64,000 nt of DNA, from assembly GCF_002112505.1 (NCBI RefSeq), contig NZ_NEHW01000012.1, forward strand, positions 62,001-126,000. The letters run 5' to 3'. The position numbers and the translations under genes were made by a program. The notes below the pieces were generated by a model that saw only the letters and a program-made list of their open reading frames with translations, had not been told where the DNA came from and did not search any database. Of the stretch, positions 41,380 through 51,761 are shown piece by piece; positions within the stretch are counted from its first letter, which is position 1; the number at the start of each line of letters is the position of its first letter. Source of the stretch: Pseudomonas sp. R28(2017). Lineage in GTDB: Bacteria; Pseudomonadota; Gammaproteobacteria; Pseudomonadales; Pseudomonadaceae.

Positions 41380-42124
41380 CGGGGTAGGCCCTTGGCAGGA
41401 ACTGCATTTCGGCCAGCAGCAGGCCCAGGTGCTCGGTGTGCAGGCCCTGGCGGCCGCTGAGGTAGAAGTGGCTGGCGGCCTTGGGCAGCGGCAACTCGAC
41501 CGATTCGAAGATGGCGCTCACCTGCTTCAGCCAGGCCGCACCGACCGCCGCCGGGTCGGCGGCAATGCCCGCCTGTGCCAGCTGCACCTCGTTGTCGCTG
41601 CCGGCGCTGAGCTCGACGGTGAAACGCCATACGGCAGGGATCGCATCGAGCATGCGTCGGCGGCTTTCTTCGGTACCGCCACCCAGGCGCTGCACCCATT
41701 CGGCGGAGCGGCGCAGGTGATAGGTGACTTCCTTCAAGGCCTTGGCGGCGATGCCGGCGATGCGTTCATCGTTCGATGCGACCAGGCCCTGCAGCACGGC
41801 ATGGTGCCAGGCGTCGTAAAGGAACTGTTTGGTCATGGTCACGGCGAAGTCGCCATTCGGTTGTTCGACCAGCAGCAGGTTGCGGAACGCGCGCTCATCG
41901 CGGCGGAACGCCAGGGCATCGGCGTCGCGGCCGTCGTCCAGCAGCTCGGCGGCGTATTCCAGCCAGTTGCGTGCCTGGCCCACCAGGTCGAGGCCGACGT
42001 TCATCAGCGCCAGTTCTTCTTCCAGCGCCGGCGCGTGGCCGCACCACTCGCACAGGCGCTGGCCCTGGACCAGGGCGCTGTCGCCCAGCAGCAGCAAATA
42101 CGGGATCAGATCGTGCTTGTGCAT
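41366..42124 (-). CDS. paaC: PaaC, structural subunit of phenylacetyl-CoA 1,2-epoxidase
   Basis: A 252-residue ferritin-like subunit that pairs with PaaA to hold the phenylacetyl-CoA epoxidase together; it does not carry the catalytic diiron centre. Recognisable segments are LLLGDSALVQGQRLCEWCGH, LMNVGLDLVGQARNWL and YDAWHHAVLQGL. ATG 42124 gives the typical MHKHDLIPYLLLLGD start; the open frame continues upstream without family similarity. Starts 8 bp after paaB. Confidence 0.96.
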   Translation of the reverse strand: MHKHDLIPYLLLLGDSALVQGQRLCEWCGHAPALEEELALMNVGLDLVGQARNWLEYAAELLDDGRDADALAFRRDERAFRNLLLVEQPNGDFAVTMTKQFLYDAWHHAVLQGLVASNDERIAGIAAKALKEVTYHLRRSAEWVQRLGGGTEESRRRMLDAIPAVWRFTVELSAGSDNEVQLAQAGIAADPAAVGAAWLKQVSAIFESVELPLPKAASHFYLSGRQGLHTEHLGLLLAEMQFLPRAYPDATW

Positions 42125-42132
42125 GGCCAACC

Positions 42133-42414
42133 TCACATGTGCCCGACTTCGTCGGGCAGTTCGTAGAAGCTGGCGTGGCGATAGACCTTGTCGTCCGAGG
42201 GGGCGAACAGCGGGTCTTTCTCGTCGGGCGAGGAGGCGGTGATCAGTGCCGAGGGCACCACCCACAGGCTCACGCCTTCGCTGCGGCGGGTGTACAGCTC
42301 GCGGGCGTTCTCGATGGCCATGGCGGCGTCGGCGGCATGCACGCTGCCGACATGCTTGTGGTTAAGGCCGTGCTTGCTGCGCACGAACACTTCGTAGAGG
42401 GTCCAGACAGACAT
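42133..42414 (-). CDS. paaB: PaaB, subunit of phenylacetyl-CoA 1,2-epoxidase
   Basis: A 93-residue subunit of the PaaABCDE complex that bridges PaaAC units. The conserved MSVWTLYEVFVRSKHGLNHK start, HVGSVHAADAAMAIENARE and the ITASSPDEKDPLFAPSDDK region are present. ATG 42414; the longer open frame upstream reaches into paaA and is not used. Starts 25 bp after paaA. Confidence 0.96.
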   Translation of the reverse strand: MSVWTLYEVFVRSKHGLNHKHVGSVHAADAAMAIENARELYTRRSEGVSLWVVPSALITASSPDEKDPLFAPSDDKVYRHASFYELPDEVGHM

Positions 42415-42439
42415 TTTCGATCTCCGCATCAATCGCCGC

Positions 42440-43429
42440 TCAGGCGGCGTTCTTGTTCTGTTGCTTGCGTGCATAGGCCACGGCCGCCTCACGTACCCAG
42501 GCACCATCCTCGATGGCCTTGCGCCGGGTGGCGACGCGTTCCTGGTTGCACGGGCCGTTGCCCTTGATGACTTCGTAGAACTCGTCCCACTGGATCTCGC
42601 CGAAGTCGTAGTGGCCGCGCTCGGCGTTCCACTTAAGGTCCGGGTCGGGGGCGGTGCAGCCGAGCAGCTCGAGCTGGGGCACGGTCTGGTCGATGAAGCG
42701 CTGGCGCAGCTCGTCGTTGGTCTGGCGCTTGATTTTCCAGGCCATCGACTGGGCGCTGTTGGGGGAGTGCTCGTCGCTTGGGCCGAACATCATCAGTGCC
42801 GGCCACCAGAGGCGGTTGATGGCGTCCTGGACCATGTCCTTCTGCGCCTGGGTGCCCTCGCGCATCATGGTCAGCAGCAGCTCGTAGCCCTGGCGCTGGT
42901 GGAAGCTCTCTTCCTTGCAGATGCGGATCATGGCGCGGGAGTAGGGGCCGTAGGAGGTGCGCTGCAGCACCACCTGGTTGACGATGGCGGCGCCATCGAC
43001 CAGCCAGCCCACGGCGCCCATGTCGGCCCAGCTCAGGGTCGGGTAGTTGAAGATGCTCGAGTACTTGGCCTTGCCGCTGTGCAGCTTGGCGATCTCCTCG
43101 TCGCGGTCGGCGCCGAGGGTTTCCATGGCGCTGTACAGGTACAGGCCGTGGCCGGCTTCGTCCTGGATCTTGGCCATCAGCTGCAGCTTGCGCTTGAGGC
43201 TGGGGGCACGGGTGACCCAGTTGCCTTCGGGCAGCATACCGACGATTTCCGAGTGGGCGTGCTGGGAGATTTGGCGGATGAGGGTCTGGCGGTAGGCCTC
43301 GGGCATCCAGTTCTTGGCTTCGATCTTGATTTCGGCGTCGATCTTTTCCTGGAAGTTGCGCTCTTCGGGCGACATCTCTTCCAGCGACTTGACGCGCTTG
43401 ACTCCGGTTTCCACTAGCTGTGCGTACAT
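42440..43429 (-). CDS. paaA: PaaA, catalytic diiron subunit of phenylacetyl-CoA 1,2-epoxidase
   Basis: Epoxidises the ring of phenylacetyl-CoA using oxygen. 329 residues. Diiron ligands are visible in KIQDEAGHGLYLY (ExxH) and ICKEESFHQRQGYE (ExxxH), with earlier SQHAHSEI. ATG 43429 with AGGAG upstream, first gene of the paaABCDE operon and preceded by a good sigma-70 promoter overlapped by candidate PaaX sites. Confidence 0.97.
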   Translation of the reverse strand: MYAQLVETGVKRVKSLEEMSPEERNFQEKIDAEIKIEAKNWMPEAYRQTLIRQISQHAHSEIVGMLPEGNWVTRAPSLKRKLQLMAKIQDEAGHGLYLYSAMETLGADRDEEIAKLHSGKAKYSSIFNYPTLSWADMGAVGWLVDGAAIVNQVVLQRTSYGPYSRAMIRICKEESFHQRQGYELLLTMMREGTQAQKDMVQDAINRLWWPALMMFGPSDEHSPNSAQSMAWKIKRQTNDELRQRFIDQTVPQLELLGCTAPDPDLKWNAERGHYDFGEIQWDEFYEVIKGNGPCNQERVATRRKAIEDGAWVREAAVAYARKQQNKNAA

Positions 43430-43457
43430 GTTCCGACTCCTGCTAAGGCATGCGTCA

Positions 43458-43525
43458 TTTGTAAGCGATACAAAACATAACGTCAAACAGTTTTACGTGT
43501 ATCGAATATTATTTGTGTATCGCTT
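43458..43525 (-). promoter_or_regulatory. paaA promoter with three candidate PaaX operator repeats
   Basis: On the minus strand TTGACG (43486-43481) and TACAAA (43463-43458) are 17 bp apart, a good sigma-70 promoter. GCGATACAAAAC lies in the spacer (43465-43476). Inverted copies lie upstream at 43490-43506 (GTTTTACGTGTATCGAA) and 43511-43525 (ATTTGTGTATCGCTT). Repression by PaaX, relieved by phenylacetyl-CoA, is the family rule; the operator assignment is inferred. Confidence 0.6.
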
Positions 43526-43595
43526 TGGTGTTTCGCTTGAGGTGGGTGGAGGGGCGGCGCTCGGTCTCACAGGCGCAGAAACCCTTGCGCCGGAC

Positions 43596-43623
43596 AAAAA
43601 AAAGCCCCGGACGATGCCGGGGC
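43596..43623 (-). terminator. Rho-independent terminator after paaK
   Basis: Stem GCCCCGG (43604-43610) with CCGGGGC (43617-43623), 6-nt loop, and an A-run at 43596-43603 that becomes a U-tract on the minus strand. It begins 20 bp after the paaK stop and separates paaK from the paaA promoter. Confidence 0.9.
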
Positions 43624-43642
43624 CGAAAAGGCAGCCGATGAC

Positions 43643-44962
<1,320 letters not shown>

Positions 44963-45087
44963 GGCTTCACTCGAATTGTTCTTGTACGTCGGCCGCTGGC
45001 ATTAGGCCAGGCGGCTTACCGTGAGTGTCATGGACGCAGCATAACTGGCGGCGTCGCGTTCGGTAACAAGCCGATGGTCTGAACCGC

Positions 45088-46308
45088 TCAGAGGCGTTCG
45101 ATGACCATGGCAATGCCTTGGCCAACGCCGATGCACATGGTGCACAGGGCGTAGCGGCCGGCGGTTTGTTCCAGCTGGTGCAGGGCGGTGGTGACCAGGC
45201 GTGCGCCGCTCATGCCCAGCGGGTGGCCCAGGGCGATGGCGCCGCCGTTGGGGTTGACCCGCGGGTCGTCGTCGGCCAGGCCCAGCTCGCGCAGTACCGC
45301 CAGGCCCTGGGCGGCGAAGGCTTCGTTGAGTTCGATGACGTCCATGTCGGCCAGCGACAGGCCGGTCAGCGCCAGCACCTTGCGGGTTGCCGGCACCGGG
45401 CCGATGCCCATGATGCGTGGCTCGACCCCGGCGACCGCCATGCCGACGATACGGCCACGGGCCTTGAGGCCATGGCGGCGGGCCGCATCGCTGCTGGCCA
45501 GCAGCAGGGCACAGGCGCCGTCGTTGACGCCCGAGGCATTGCCGGCGGTGACGCTGCCGCCCTGGCGGAACGGCGTGCCGAGTTTGGCCAGCTGTTCCAG
45601 GGTAGTGTCGGCACGCGGGTGCTCGTCCTGCTCCACACGGATGGCCGGGCCTTTGCGCTGGGCGATTTCAACCGGCACGATTTCCCGTGCCAGGCGGCCA
45701 TTGGCCTGGGCCGCCGCAGCCTTGTGCTGGCTGCGCAAGGCAAAGGCATCCTGGTCGGCGCGGGAGATCCCGTACTGTTCAGCGACGTTCTCTGCCGTTT
45801 CCGGCATCGAGTCGATACCGTAGGCGTCTTTCATCCGCTTGTTGACGAAACGCCAGCCGATGGTGGTGTCGAACAGCTCGGCGCTGCGGCCGAACGCCTG
45901 CTCCGACTTGCCCATGACGAACGGCGCCCGGGACATCGATTCGACGCCACCGGCCAGCATCAGCCCGGCTTCGCCACAATGCAGGGCGCGGGCGGCGTTG
46001 CCGATGGCGTCCAGGCCCGAGCCGCACAGGCGGTTGAGGGTGGTGCCCGGCACACTGATCGGCAGCCCGGCCAGCAGGCCAGCCATGCGGGCGACGTTGC
46101 GGTTGTCTTCACCGGCCTGGTTGGCGCAACCGAGGATCACGTCGTCGATGGCCTGCCAGTCCAGTTCCGGGTGGCGGGCGATCAAGGCCTTGATCGGCAC
46201 GGCGGCCAGGTCGTCGGCACGCACGCTGCTCAGCGCGCCGCCGTAACGGCCGATGGGGGTGCGCACGGCATCGATGATCAGGGCATCGAGGGGCTTGGCT
46301 TCAGTCAT
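45088..46308 (-). CDS. paaJ: PaaJ, 3-oxoadipyl-CoA / 3-oxo-5,6-dehydrosuberyl-CoA thiolase
   Basis: Thiolase that performs two cleavages in the pathway, ending in succinyl-CoA and acetyl-CoA. 406 residues with active-site Cys in NRLCGSGLDAIGNAAR, His in NPNGGAIALGHPLGMSGAR, and the C-terminal Cys in CTMCIGVGQG. It resembles PcaF; position in the paa cluster decides the name. ATG 46308 overlaps the end of paaI by 8 bp. Confidence 0.94.
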   Translation of the reverse strand: MTEAKPLDALIIDAVRTPIGRYGGALSSVRADDLAAVPIKALIARHPELDWQAIDDVILGCANQAGEDNRNVARMAGLLAGLPISVPGTTLNRLCGSGLDAIGNAARALHCGEAGLMLAGGVESMSRAPFVMGKSEQAFGRSAELFDTTIGWRFVNKRMKDAYGIDSMPETAENVAEQYGISRADQDAFALRSQHKAAAAQANGRLAREIVPVEIAQRKGPAIRVEQDEHPRADTTLEQLAKLGTPFRQGGSVTAGNASGVNDGACALLLASSDAARRHGLKARGRIVGMAVAGVEPRIMGIGPVPATRKVLALTGLSLADMDVIELNEAFAAQGLAVLRELGLADDDPRVNPNGGAIALGHPLGMSGARLVTTALHQLEQTAGRYALCTMCIGVGQGIAMVIERL

Positions 46309-46756
46309 CTTCGGTCTCCTGCGCGAGCACGGTGCCGCGCACTTGGTAGGATTTGCCGCGGAACAGGGCAATCAGCTCGCCGCGCTGGTTCTGGATGCGC
46401 ACGTCGTACACGCCGGTACGGCCTTTACGGCTGAGTTCGGTGGCTGCAGCGGTGAGCACGTCGCCTGGCAGCGCCGGGGCGACATAGTCGATGCTGCAGC
46501 CCTGGGCCACCGTGGCCTTGTCGTGGCTGTTGCAGGCAAAGGCGAACGCCGAGTCGGCCAGGGCGAACAGGAACCCGCCATGGCAGGTGCCGTGGCCCTG
46601 CAGCATGTCGGCGCGCACCGGCATGCTCAGGCGCGCCCGGCCCTGGCCGATGTCGAGCAAGGTGATGCCCAGGCCCTGGGTGGCCGGGTCGCGGGCATAC
46701 ATCGCATCGGCGCAGGCCCGGGCCAGCTCATCGGGATGGCGCTGCAGGTCAGTCAT
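46301..46756 (-). CDS. paaI: PaaI, hot-dog acyl-CoA thioesterase
   Basis: A 151-residue hot-dog thioesterase that releases CoA from dead-end pathway intermediates. Family motif GHGTCHGGFLFALADSAFAF and the SIDYVAPALPGD strand are present. It overlaps the ends of both neighbours by 8 bp, consistent with tight co-translation. The frame open to 46969 is not coding; ATG 46756 has AGGAGCG upstream in paaH. Confidence 0.95.
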   Translation of the reverse strand: MTDLQRHPDELARACADAMYARDPATQGLGITLLDIGQGRARLSMPVRADMLQGHGTCHGGFLFALADSAFAFACNSHDKATVAQGCSIDYVAPALPGDVLTAAATELSRKGRTGVYDVRIQNQRGELIALFRGKSYQVRGTVLAQETEDD

Positions 46757-48266
46757 GCAGGTTCGCTCCTTGTTCGCGGCAGCGCCGCAGCAGCAGGGAA
46801 GGCCGGTAGCGGCTTTCGCCGTAACTGGCTTGCAGGTGTTCCAGCACGCGCAGGGTGTAATCGACGCCAAGCTGCTCGGCCCAGGCCAGCGGGCCACGCG
46901 GGTAATTGACCCCGGCGCACATGGCCAGGTCGATGTCGGCGGCGCTGCCAACACCCTGCAGCACCGCATCGGCCGCTTCGTTGGCGAGCATGGCCACGGT
47001 GCGCAGCACCACCAGGCCGGGCAGGTCGGCGATGCCGGTCACCTTCAGCCCGGCGCGCTGCAGCAGCGCCACCGCCTGGTCGCGGGCCTCGGCAGAGGTG
47101 TCGGCCGACCAGCTGATGGCGATGCGTGTGGCGGCCTGGTAGTCCAGCGCGAGGTCGACCAGCACCAGGTTGCGCAGGCCATCTTCACGGGCACGCTGGC
47201 TGGCCAGGCGGCCGTCGGACAGGGCGAGGGTGGCGTCACCGATGCGCAGCAGGCCCTTGCCGGCCCGCTCGGTGATGGCCAGGCCGTTTTCGCGCAAGCG
47301 CGCTACCAGCGGTTGCAGGGCGCCGAGGTGGCCTTCGACCACGCAGCGTTCGGCGCTTGCCTGGCTGTGCAACTGCGCGACCGGCGGGCGTTCGGCACCC
47401 TCGGCATAGCTGTAGAAGCCTTGGCCACTCTTGCGTCCCAGGCGCCCGGCGTCCACCAGCTCTTTCTGCACCAGCGAGGGCTGGAAGCGGAAGTCACCAT
47501 AGAAGGCTTCGAAGACCGAACAGGTAACGGCGTAGTTGACGTCATGGCCGATCAGGTCGGTCAGTTCGAATGCGCCCATGCGAAAACCGCCGGCATCGCG
47601 CAGCAGGGCATCCAGTGTCGCGCAGTCGGCGGCGCCTTCCTGCAGCAGGCGCAGGCTTTCGGCATAGAACGGCCGGGCCACGCGGTTGACGATGAAGCCA
47701 GGGGTGGAGCGCGTGTGCACGGGCTTCTTGCCCCAGGCTCTGGCGGTGTCATACAGCGTGCTGGCAATCGCAGGCTCGGTTGCCAGGCCGGAAACGATCT
47801 CCACCAGCGCCATCAGGGGCGCCGGGTTGAAGAAGTGCATGCCGACCACCTGTTGTGGCCGTTGCAGGCCTGCCGCGAGGCTGGTGATCGACAGCGACGA
47901 GGTATTGCTGGCGAGGATGCAGTCCTGGCCGCACAGGCCCTCCAGTTGCAGCAGCAGCTGCTGCTTGACCTGCAGGTTCTCGACGATGGCCTCGATCACC
48001 AGCTTGGCGTCGGCCAGGGTTTCGATAGCGTCTACCGGCTGCAGCCGTGCGCTGATCGCTTCGCGTGCGTCTGGCTGCAGTTTGCCTTTTTCCACCAGGC
48101 GGCCCAGTTGCCGATCGATGCCGGCTACCGCCTGGGCCGCAGCGCCAGGGCGGTTGTCATAGAGCTTCACCGGGTGACCGGCCTGGGCTGCAACCTGGGC
48201 GATACCGGCCCCCATGGCCCCGGCGCCGATCACCGCCACCAGGGCGTTGCTGTCGAGTGGGTTCAT
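46749..48266 (-). CDS. paaH: PaaH, 3-hydroxyacyl-CoA dehydrogenase
   Basis: Oxidises 3-hydroxyadipyl-CoA with NAD+. 505 residues: Rossmann domain VAVIGAGAMGAGIAQVAAQA, catalytic region VVGMHFFNPAPLM with His, SNTSSLSIT, and two C-terminal helical dehydrogenase domains in tandem as usual for PaaH. ATG 48266 is preferred to a TTG two codons upstream; it is 2 bp after the paaG stop. Confidence 0.95.
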   Translation of the reverse strand: MNPLDSNALVAVIGAGAMGAGIAQVAAQAGHPVKLYDNRPGAAAQAVAGIDRQLGRLVEKGKLQPDAREAISARLQPVDAIETLADAKLVIEAIVENLQVKQQLLLQLEGLCGQDCILASNTSSLSITSLAAGLQRPQQVVGMHFFNPAPLMALVEIVSGLATEPAIASTLYDTARAWGKKPVHTRSTPGFIVNRVARPFYAESLRLLQEGAADCATLDALLRDAGGFRMGAFELTDLIGHDVNYAVTCSVFEAFYGDFRFQPSLVQKELVDAGRLGRKSGQGFYSYAEGAERPPVAQLHSQASAERCVVEGHLGALQPLVARLRENGLAITERAGKGLLRIGDATLALSDGRLASQRAREDGLRNLVLVDLALDYQAATRIAISWSADTSAEARDQAVALLQRAGLKVTGIADLPGLVVLRTVAMLANEAADAVLQGVGSAADIDLAMCAGVNYPRGPLAWAEQLGVDYTLRVLEHLQASYGESRYRPSLLLRRCREQGANLHD

Positions 48267-48268
48267 GT

Positions 48269-49060
48269 TCAACGGCCTTTGAATGCAGGGGTGCGCTTGT
48301 TCATGAAGGCGCTGACGCCTTCGCGGTAGTCCTCGCTGCGCCCGGCCAGCCGCTGGAGGTCACGCTCAAGCTCCAACTGCTGGTCGAAGCCATTGTCGAA
48401 GCTGGCGTTGAGGCTGCGCTTGATCAGGGCCAGGCCGTAGGTTGGCTGACTGGCCAGGTGGCGGGCGAGGGCAAGGGCCTCGTCGCGCAGCGCGGCATCG
48501 TCGACCACGCGGTGGATCAGCCCCCAGTGTTCGGCCTGCTCCGCGCTCAGGCGCTCGCCAAGCATGGCCAATGCCTTGGCCCGGGCCATGCCGACCAGGC
48601 GTGGCAGCAACCAGGTGCCACCGGAGTCCGGCACCAGGCCGATCTTGCAGAACGCCTGGATGAAGCTGGCCGAACGGGCAGCCAGCACCAGGTCGCAGGC
48701 CAGCGGAATGTTGGCGCCGGCACCGGCGGCCACGCCATTGACGGCGCAGATCACCGGCAGCGGCAGGTCGCGCAGGGTGCGCACCAGCGGGTTGTAGAAC
48801 CGCTCGATGGATTCGCCCAGGTCGGGCATGGCCGCACCGGGCGCGACGTTACGGTCGGACAGGTCCTGGCCGGCGCAAAAGCCGCGGCCCTCGCCGGTCA
48901 GCAACAGGACCCGCGCCTCGCTGCTCTGGCGCACCTGCTTGAGGGCCTCGCGCACTTCCAGGTGCATCTGCGTGTTGAAGCTGTTCAGCTGCTCGGGGCG
49001 GTTCAGCGCGAGGAAGGCCACGCCGTCCTCGATGGAAAACACAATGTGCTCGAAAGTCAT
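48269..49060 (-). CDS. paaG: PaaG, ring-1,2-epoxyphenylacetyl-CoA isomerase
   Basis: Crotonase-fold enzyme that converts the epoxide into oxepin-CoA and also shifts double bonds later in the pathway. 263 residues with oxyanion-hole segments GEGRGFCAGQDLSDR and NGVAAGAGANIPLACD, and the catalytic Asp region LVPDSGGTWLLPRLVG. Starts 38 bp after paaF. Confidence 0.94.
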   Translation of the reverse strand: MTFEHIVFSIEDGVAFLALNRPEQLNSFNTQMHLEVREALKQVRQSSEARVLLLTGEGRGFCAGQDLSDRNVAPGAAMPDLGESIERFYNPLVRTLRDLPLPVICAVNGVAAGAGANIPLACDLVLAARSASFIQAFCKIGLVPDSGGTWLLPRLVGMARAKALAMLGERLSAEQAEHWGLIHRVVDDAALRDEALALARHLASQPTYGLALIKRSLNASFDNGFDQQLELERDLQRLAGRSEDYREGVSAFMNKRTPAFKGR

Positions 49061-49098
49061 GACGGACTCGCTCGATCAGTCGATGGGAGGTGGGCGGC

Positions 49099-49872
49099 TC
49101 AGCAGCCTTTGAACCGGGCTGGGCGTTTTTCCTGGAAGGCGCGAATGCCTTCGTCGCGGTCGGCGGTGCCGGCCAGCAAAGTGAAGGCGTGGCGCTCGAA
49201 GCGCAGGCCAGTGGCCAGGTCGGTGTCGCCGGCCTTGAGCAGGGCTTCCTTGGCCAGGCGCACCGCCAGCGGGGCCTTGGCGGCAATGCTGCGGGCAACC
49301 TGCAGCGCGCGCTCGACGGCCAGTTCAGGCTGGCTGATCTCGCTGATCAGGCCGGCCTGCAGGGCGTGGCGGGCGGTGATGGGCTCGCCGGTCAGGACCA
49401 TCTGCATGGCCAGCGGCTTGCCCACGGCACGCAACAGCCGCTGGGTGCCACCGGCGCCCGGGATGATCCCGAGGTTGATTTCTGGCTGGCCGAAGCGGGC
49501 GTCGTCACCCGCGATGACGATGTCGGCGCACATCACCAGCTCGCAGCCGCCACCCAACGCGTAGCCGTTTACCGCCGCGATCAAAGGCTTGGTGAAGGCG
49601 GCGATACGTTGCCAGTGGGCGACCCGTGGGTCATTGAGAATGCCGACCAGATCGCGCTCGGCCATCTCGCGGATGTCGGCACCGGCGGCGAAGGCCTTGC
49701 GGCTGCCGGTGATGACCACGGCGCAGGTCTGTGGGTCGGCGTCCGCATCGGCCAGGGCTGCGGCCAGCTCTGCCAGCAGTTCGGTGCACAGGGCGTTGAG
49801 CGCTTCCGGGCGTTGCAGGGTGAGCAGGCGAACGCCGTGTTCAGGGGCCTGCACATCGATGAAACGAGGCAT
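49099..49872 (-). CDS. paaF: PaaF, 2,3-dehydroadipyl-CoA hydratase
   Basis: Crotonase-fold hydratase, 257 residues, with both catalytic Glu regions: AVNGYALGGGCELVMCADI and FGQPEINLGIIPGAGGTQRL, and oxyanion segment KAFAAGADIREM. First gene of the paaFGHIJ transcript; TGAGG lies before ATG 49872. Its promoter region is shared with the divergent paaY gene. Confidence 0.95.
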   Translation of the reverse strand: MPRFIDVQAPEHGVRLLTLQRPEALNALCTELLAELAAALADADADPQTCAVVITGSRKAFAAGADIREMAERDLVGILNDPRVAHWQRIAAFTKPLIAAVNGYALGGGCELVMCADIVIAGDDARFGQPEINLGIIPGAGGTQRLLRAVGKPLAMQMVLTGEPITARHALQAGLISEISQPELAVERALQVARSIAAKAPLAVRLAKEALLKAGDTDLATGLRFERHAFTLLAGTADRDEGIRAFQEKRPARFKGC

Positions 49873-49976
49873 GTCGGGGTCCTCAGGCTGCTCGCACGGC
49901 ACTTCAGGGGCCGGCATTTATTGGAATTGTCTGCAGGGGCGGCGAGGTAGCCTGCCCAGGTGCGATCAGTATAAGC

Positions 49977-50117
49977 ATTATGTGATACAGCAAAGCAATA
50001 GCAATTGTGTTTTTACGTATCTCGTTTTATGTTGACGGCTAACAGATGATGGCTGGAAAGCAGAATTCATAAGGCTTTTGCTCGATTCTGCAGGTCGTCA
50101 GATTGCGATACACAAAA
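49977..50117. promoter_or_regulatory. Divergent paaF / paaY control region with candidate PaaX sites
   Basis: For paaF (minus), TTGCTA (50004-49999) and CATAAT (49982-49977) are 16 bp apart. GATAC-type motifs like those at paaA occur at 49981-49994 (TGTGATACAGCAAA), 50011-50024 (TTTTACGTATCTCG) and 50105-50117 (GCGATACACAAAA, 34 bp before the paaY start). The block is AT-rich compared with its surroundings. Confidence 0.5.
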
Positions 50118-50150
50118 ATTTTTTAGCGCACACATTAATGGAGAAAAGAC

Positions 50151-50750
50151 ATGCCTTGCTATCGTCTCGACGGCCTGACCCCGGTGGTCGACCCCAGCGC
50201 TTATGTGCACCCGAGTGCCGTGCTGATCGGTGATGTCATCGTCGGCCCGCGCTGCTACGTCGGCCCGCTGGCATCGCTGCGCGGCGATTTCGGGCGCATC
50301 GTGCTGGAAGAAGGCGCGAACCTGCAGGACACCTGCGTCATGCATGGCTTCCCGGGCGGTGACACGGTCATCGAGCGCAACGGCCATGTCGGCCACGGCG
50401 CGGTGTTGCATGGCTGCCGCGTGGGCGAAGACGCGCTGATCGGCATGAACGCCGTGGTCATGGACGGCGCTCGCATAGCGCCACGCTGCATCGTCGGCGC
50501 CACGGCCTTCGTCAAGGCAGGCTTCGAGTGCCCGGAACAGAGCCTGGTGATGGGCGCGCCCGCCCAGGTCAAGCGCCCGCTGACCGAGCAGGAACTGAGC
50601 TGGAAGCAACGCGGCACTGCCGAGTACCAGCACTTGAGCCAGCGCTGCATGGCGACGATGGTGGAGTGCCCGCCGCTGACCGCAGCCGAAGCACAGCGCC
50701 CACGCATGGGTGACGGTGGCTTCAGGCCCAAAGGCGAGGCGGGCGCATGA
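50151..50750 (+). CDS. paaY: PaaY, hexapeptide-repeat thioesterase/carbonic-anhydrase-like protein
   Basis: A 199-residue left-handed beta-helix protein of the gamma-carbonic anhydrase family, a thioesterase assisting the phenylacetate pathway. Hexapeptide repeats run through SAVLIGDVIVGPRCYVGPLA and NGHVGHGAVLHGCRVGEDAL, with His residues of the metal site in CVMHGFPGG and GHVGHGAVLHG. ATG 50151 with ATGGAGAAAAGAC upstream. The repressor gene paaX follows after 77 bp. Confidence 0.93.
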   Translation: MPCYRLDGLTPVVDPSAYVHPSAVLIGDVIVGPRCYVGPLASLRGDFGRIVLEEGANLQDTCVMHGFPGGDTVIERNGHVGHGAVLHGCRVGEDALIGMNAVVMDGARIAPRCIVGATAFVKAGFECPEQSLVMGAPAQVKRPLTEQELSWKQRGTAEYQHLSQRCMATMVECPPLTAAEAQRPRMGDGGFRPKGEAGA

Positions 50751-50827
50751 ACTTGCCGGCGTCGCGCCATGGTCAGGCGACCCGTCGCACAGGTATAGTC
50801 GGTGCTTTCAATGCGCGCAGTTCGTCC

Positions 50828-51751
50828 ATGAGCAACCTCGTTCCGCTGAACAACCTGATCACCCGCTTCCAGGAGCAGACCCCGATCCGCGCCAGTTCGC
50901 TGATCATCACCCTCTACGGTGATGCCATCGAACCCCATGGCGGCACGGTGTGGCTGGGTAGCCTGATCAATCTGCTGGAGCCGATCGGCATCAACGAACG
51001 GCTGATCCGCACCTCGATCTTCCGCCTGACCAAGGAAGACTGGCTGACCGCCGAAAAGGTTGGGCGGCGCAGTTACTACAGCCTGACCGGCACCGGGCGG
51101 CGGCGGTTCGAAAAGGCCTTCAAGCGTGTCTACAGCCCAAGCCAGCCTGCCTGGGACGGCGCCTGGACCCTGGTGTTGCTGTCCCAGCTGGACGCCGGCA
51201 AGCGCAAGGCCGTGCGCGAAGAGCTGGAATGGCAGGGTTTCGGTGCCATGGCGCCGAACCTGCTCGGTTGCCCCAGGGCCGATCGCGCTGACCTGGCTGC
51301 CACCTTGCGCGAGCTGGAAGCCAGTGACGACAGCATCGTCTTCGAAACCCACACCCAGGAAGTGCTGGCGTCCAAGGCCATGCGCGCACAAGTGCGGGAA
51401 AGCTGGCGCATCGACGAGCTCGGCCAGCAATACAGCGACTTCATCCAGCTGTTCCGGCCGCTGTGGCAGAGCCTGAAAGAGCAGGACGAGCTGGATGCCC
51501 AGGATTGCTTCCTGGCGCGCACCTTGCTGATCCACGAGTACCGCCGCTTGCTGCTGCGCGACCCGCAACTGCCGGACGAACTGCTGCCCGGCGACTGGGA
51601 AGGCCGCGCCGCCCGCCAGCTGTGCCGCAACCTGTACCGGCTGGTGTGCGCCAAGGCGGAAACCTGGCTCGCCAGCGCCCTGGAAACCGCCGATGGGCCA
51701 TTGCCCGACGTCAACGAAAGCTTCTACCGGCGCTTTGGCGGCCTGGCCTGA
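50828..51751 (+). CDS. paaX: PaaX, phenylacetyl-CoA-responsive repressor
   Basis: GntR-like repressor of the paa operons, released by phenylacetyl-CoA. 307 residues with an N-terminal winged helix (ASSLIITLYGDAIEPHGGTV, INERLIRTSIFRLTKEDWLT, GRRSYYSLTGTGRRRF) and the PaaX-type ligand domain. ATG 50828 gives the usual MSNLVPLNNLI start; the upstream open frame overlaps paaY. Transcribed with paaY and divergent from the catabolic genes it controls. Confidence 0.95.
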   Translation: MSNLVPLNNLITRFQEQTPIRASSLIITLYGDAIEPHGGTVWLGSLINLLEPIGINERLIRTSIFRLTKEDWLTAEKVGRRSYYSLTGTGRRRFEKAFKRVYSPSQPAWDGAWTLVLLSQLDAGKRKAVREELEWQGFGAMAPNLLGCPRADRADLAATLRELEASDDSIVFETHTQEVLASKAMRAQVRESWRIDELGQQYSDFIQLFRPLWQSLKEQDELDAQDCFLARTLLIHEYRRLLLRDPQLPDELLPGDWEGRAARQLCRNLYRLVCAKAETWLASALETADGPLPDVNESFYRRFGGLA

Positions 51752-51761
51752 CCTTGCCCGC

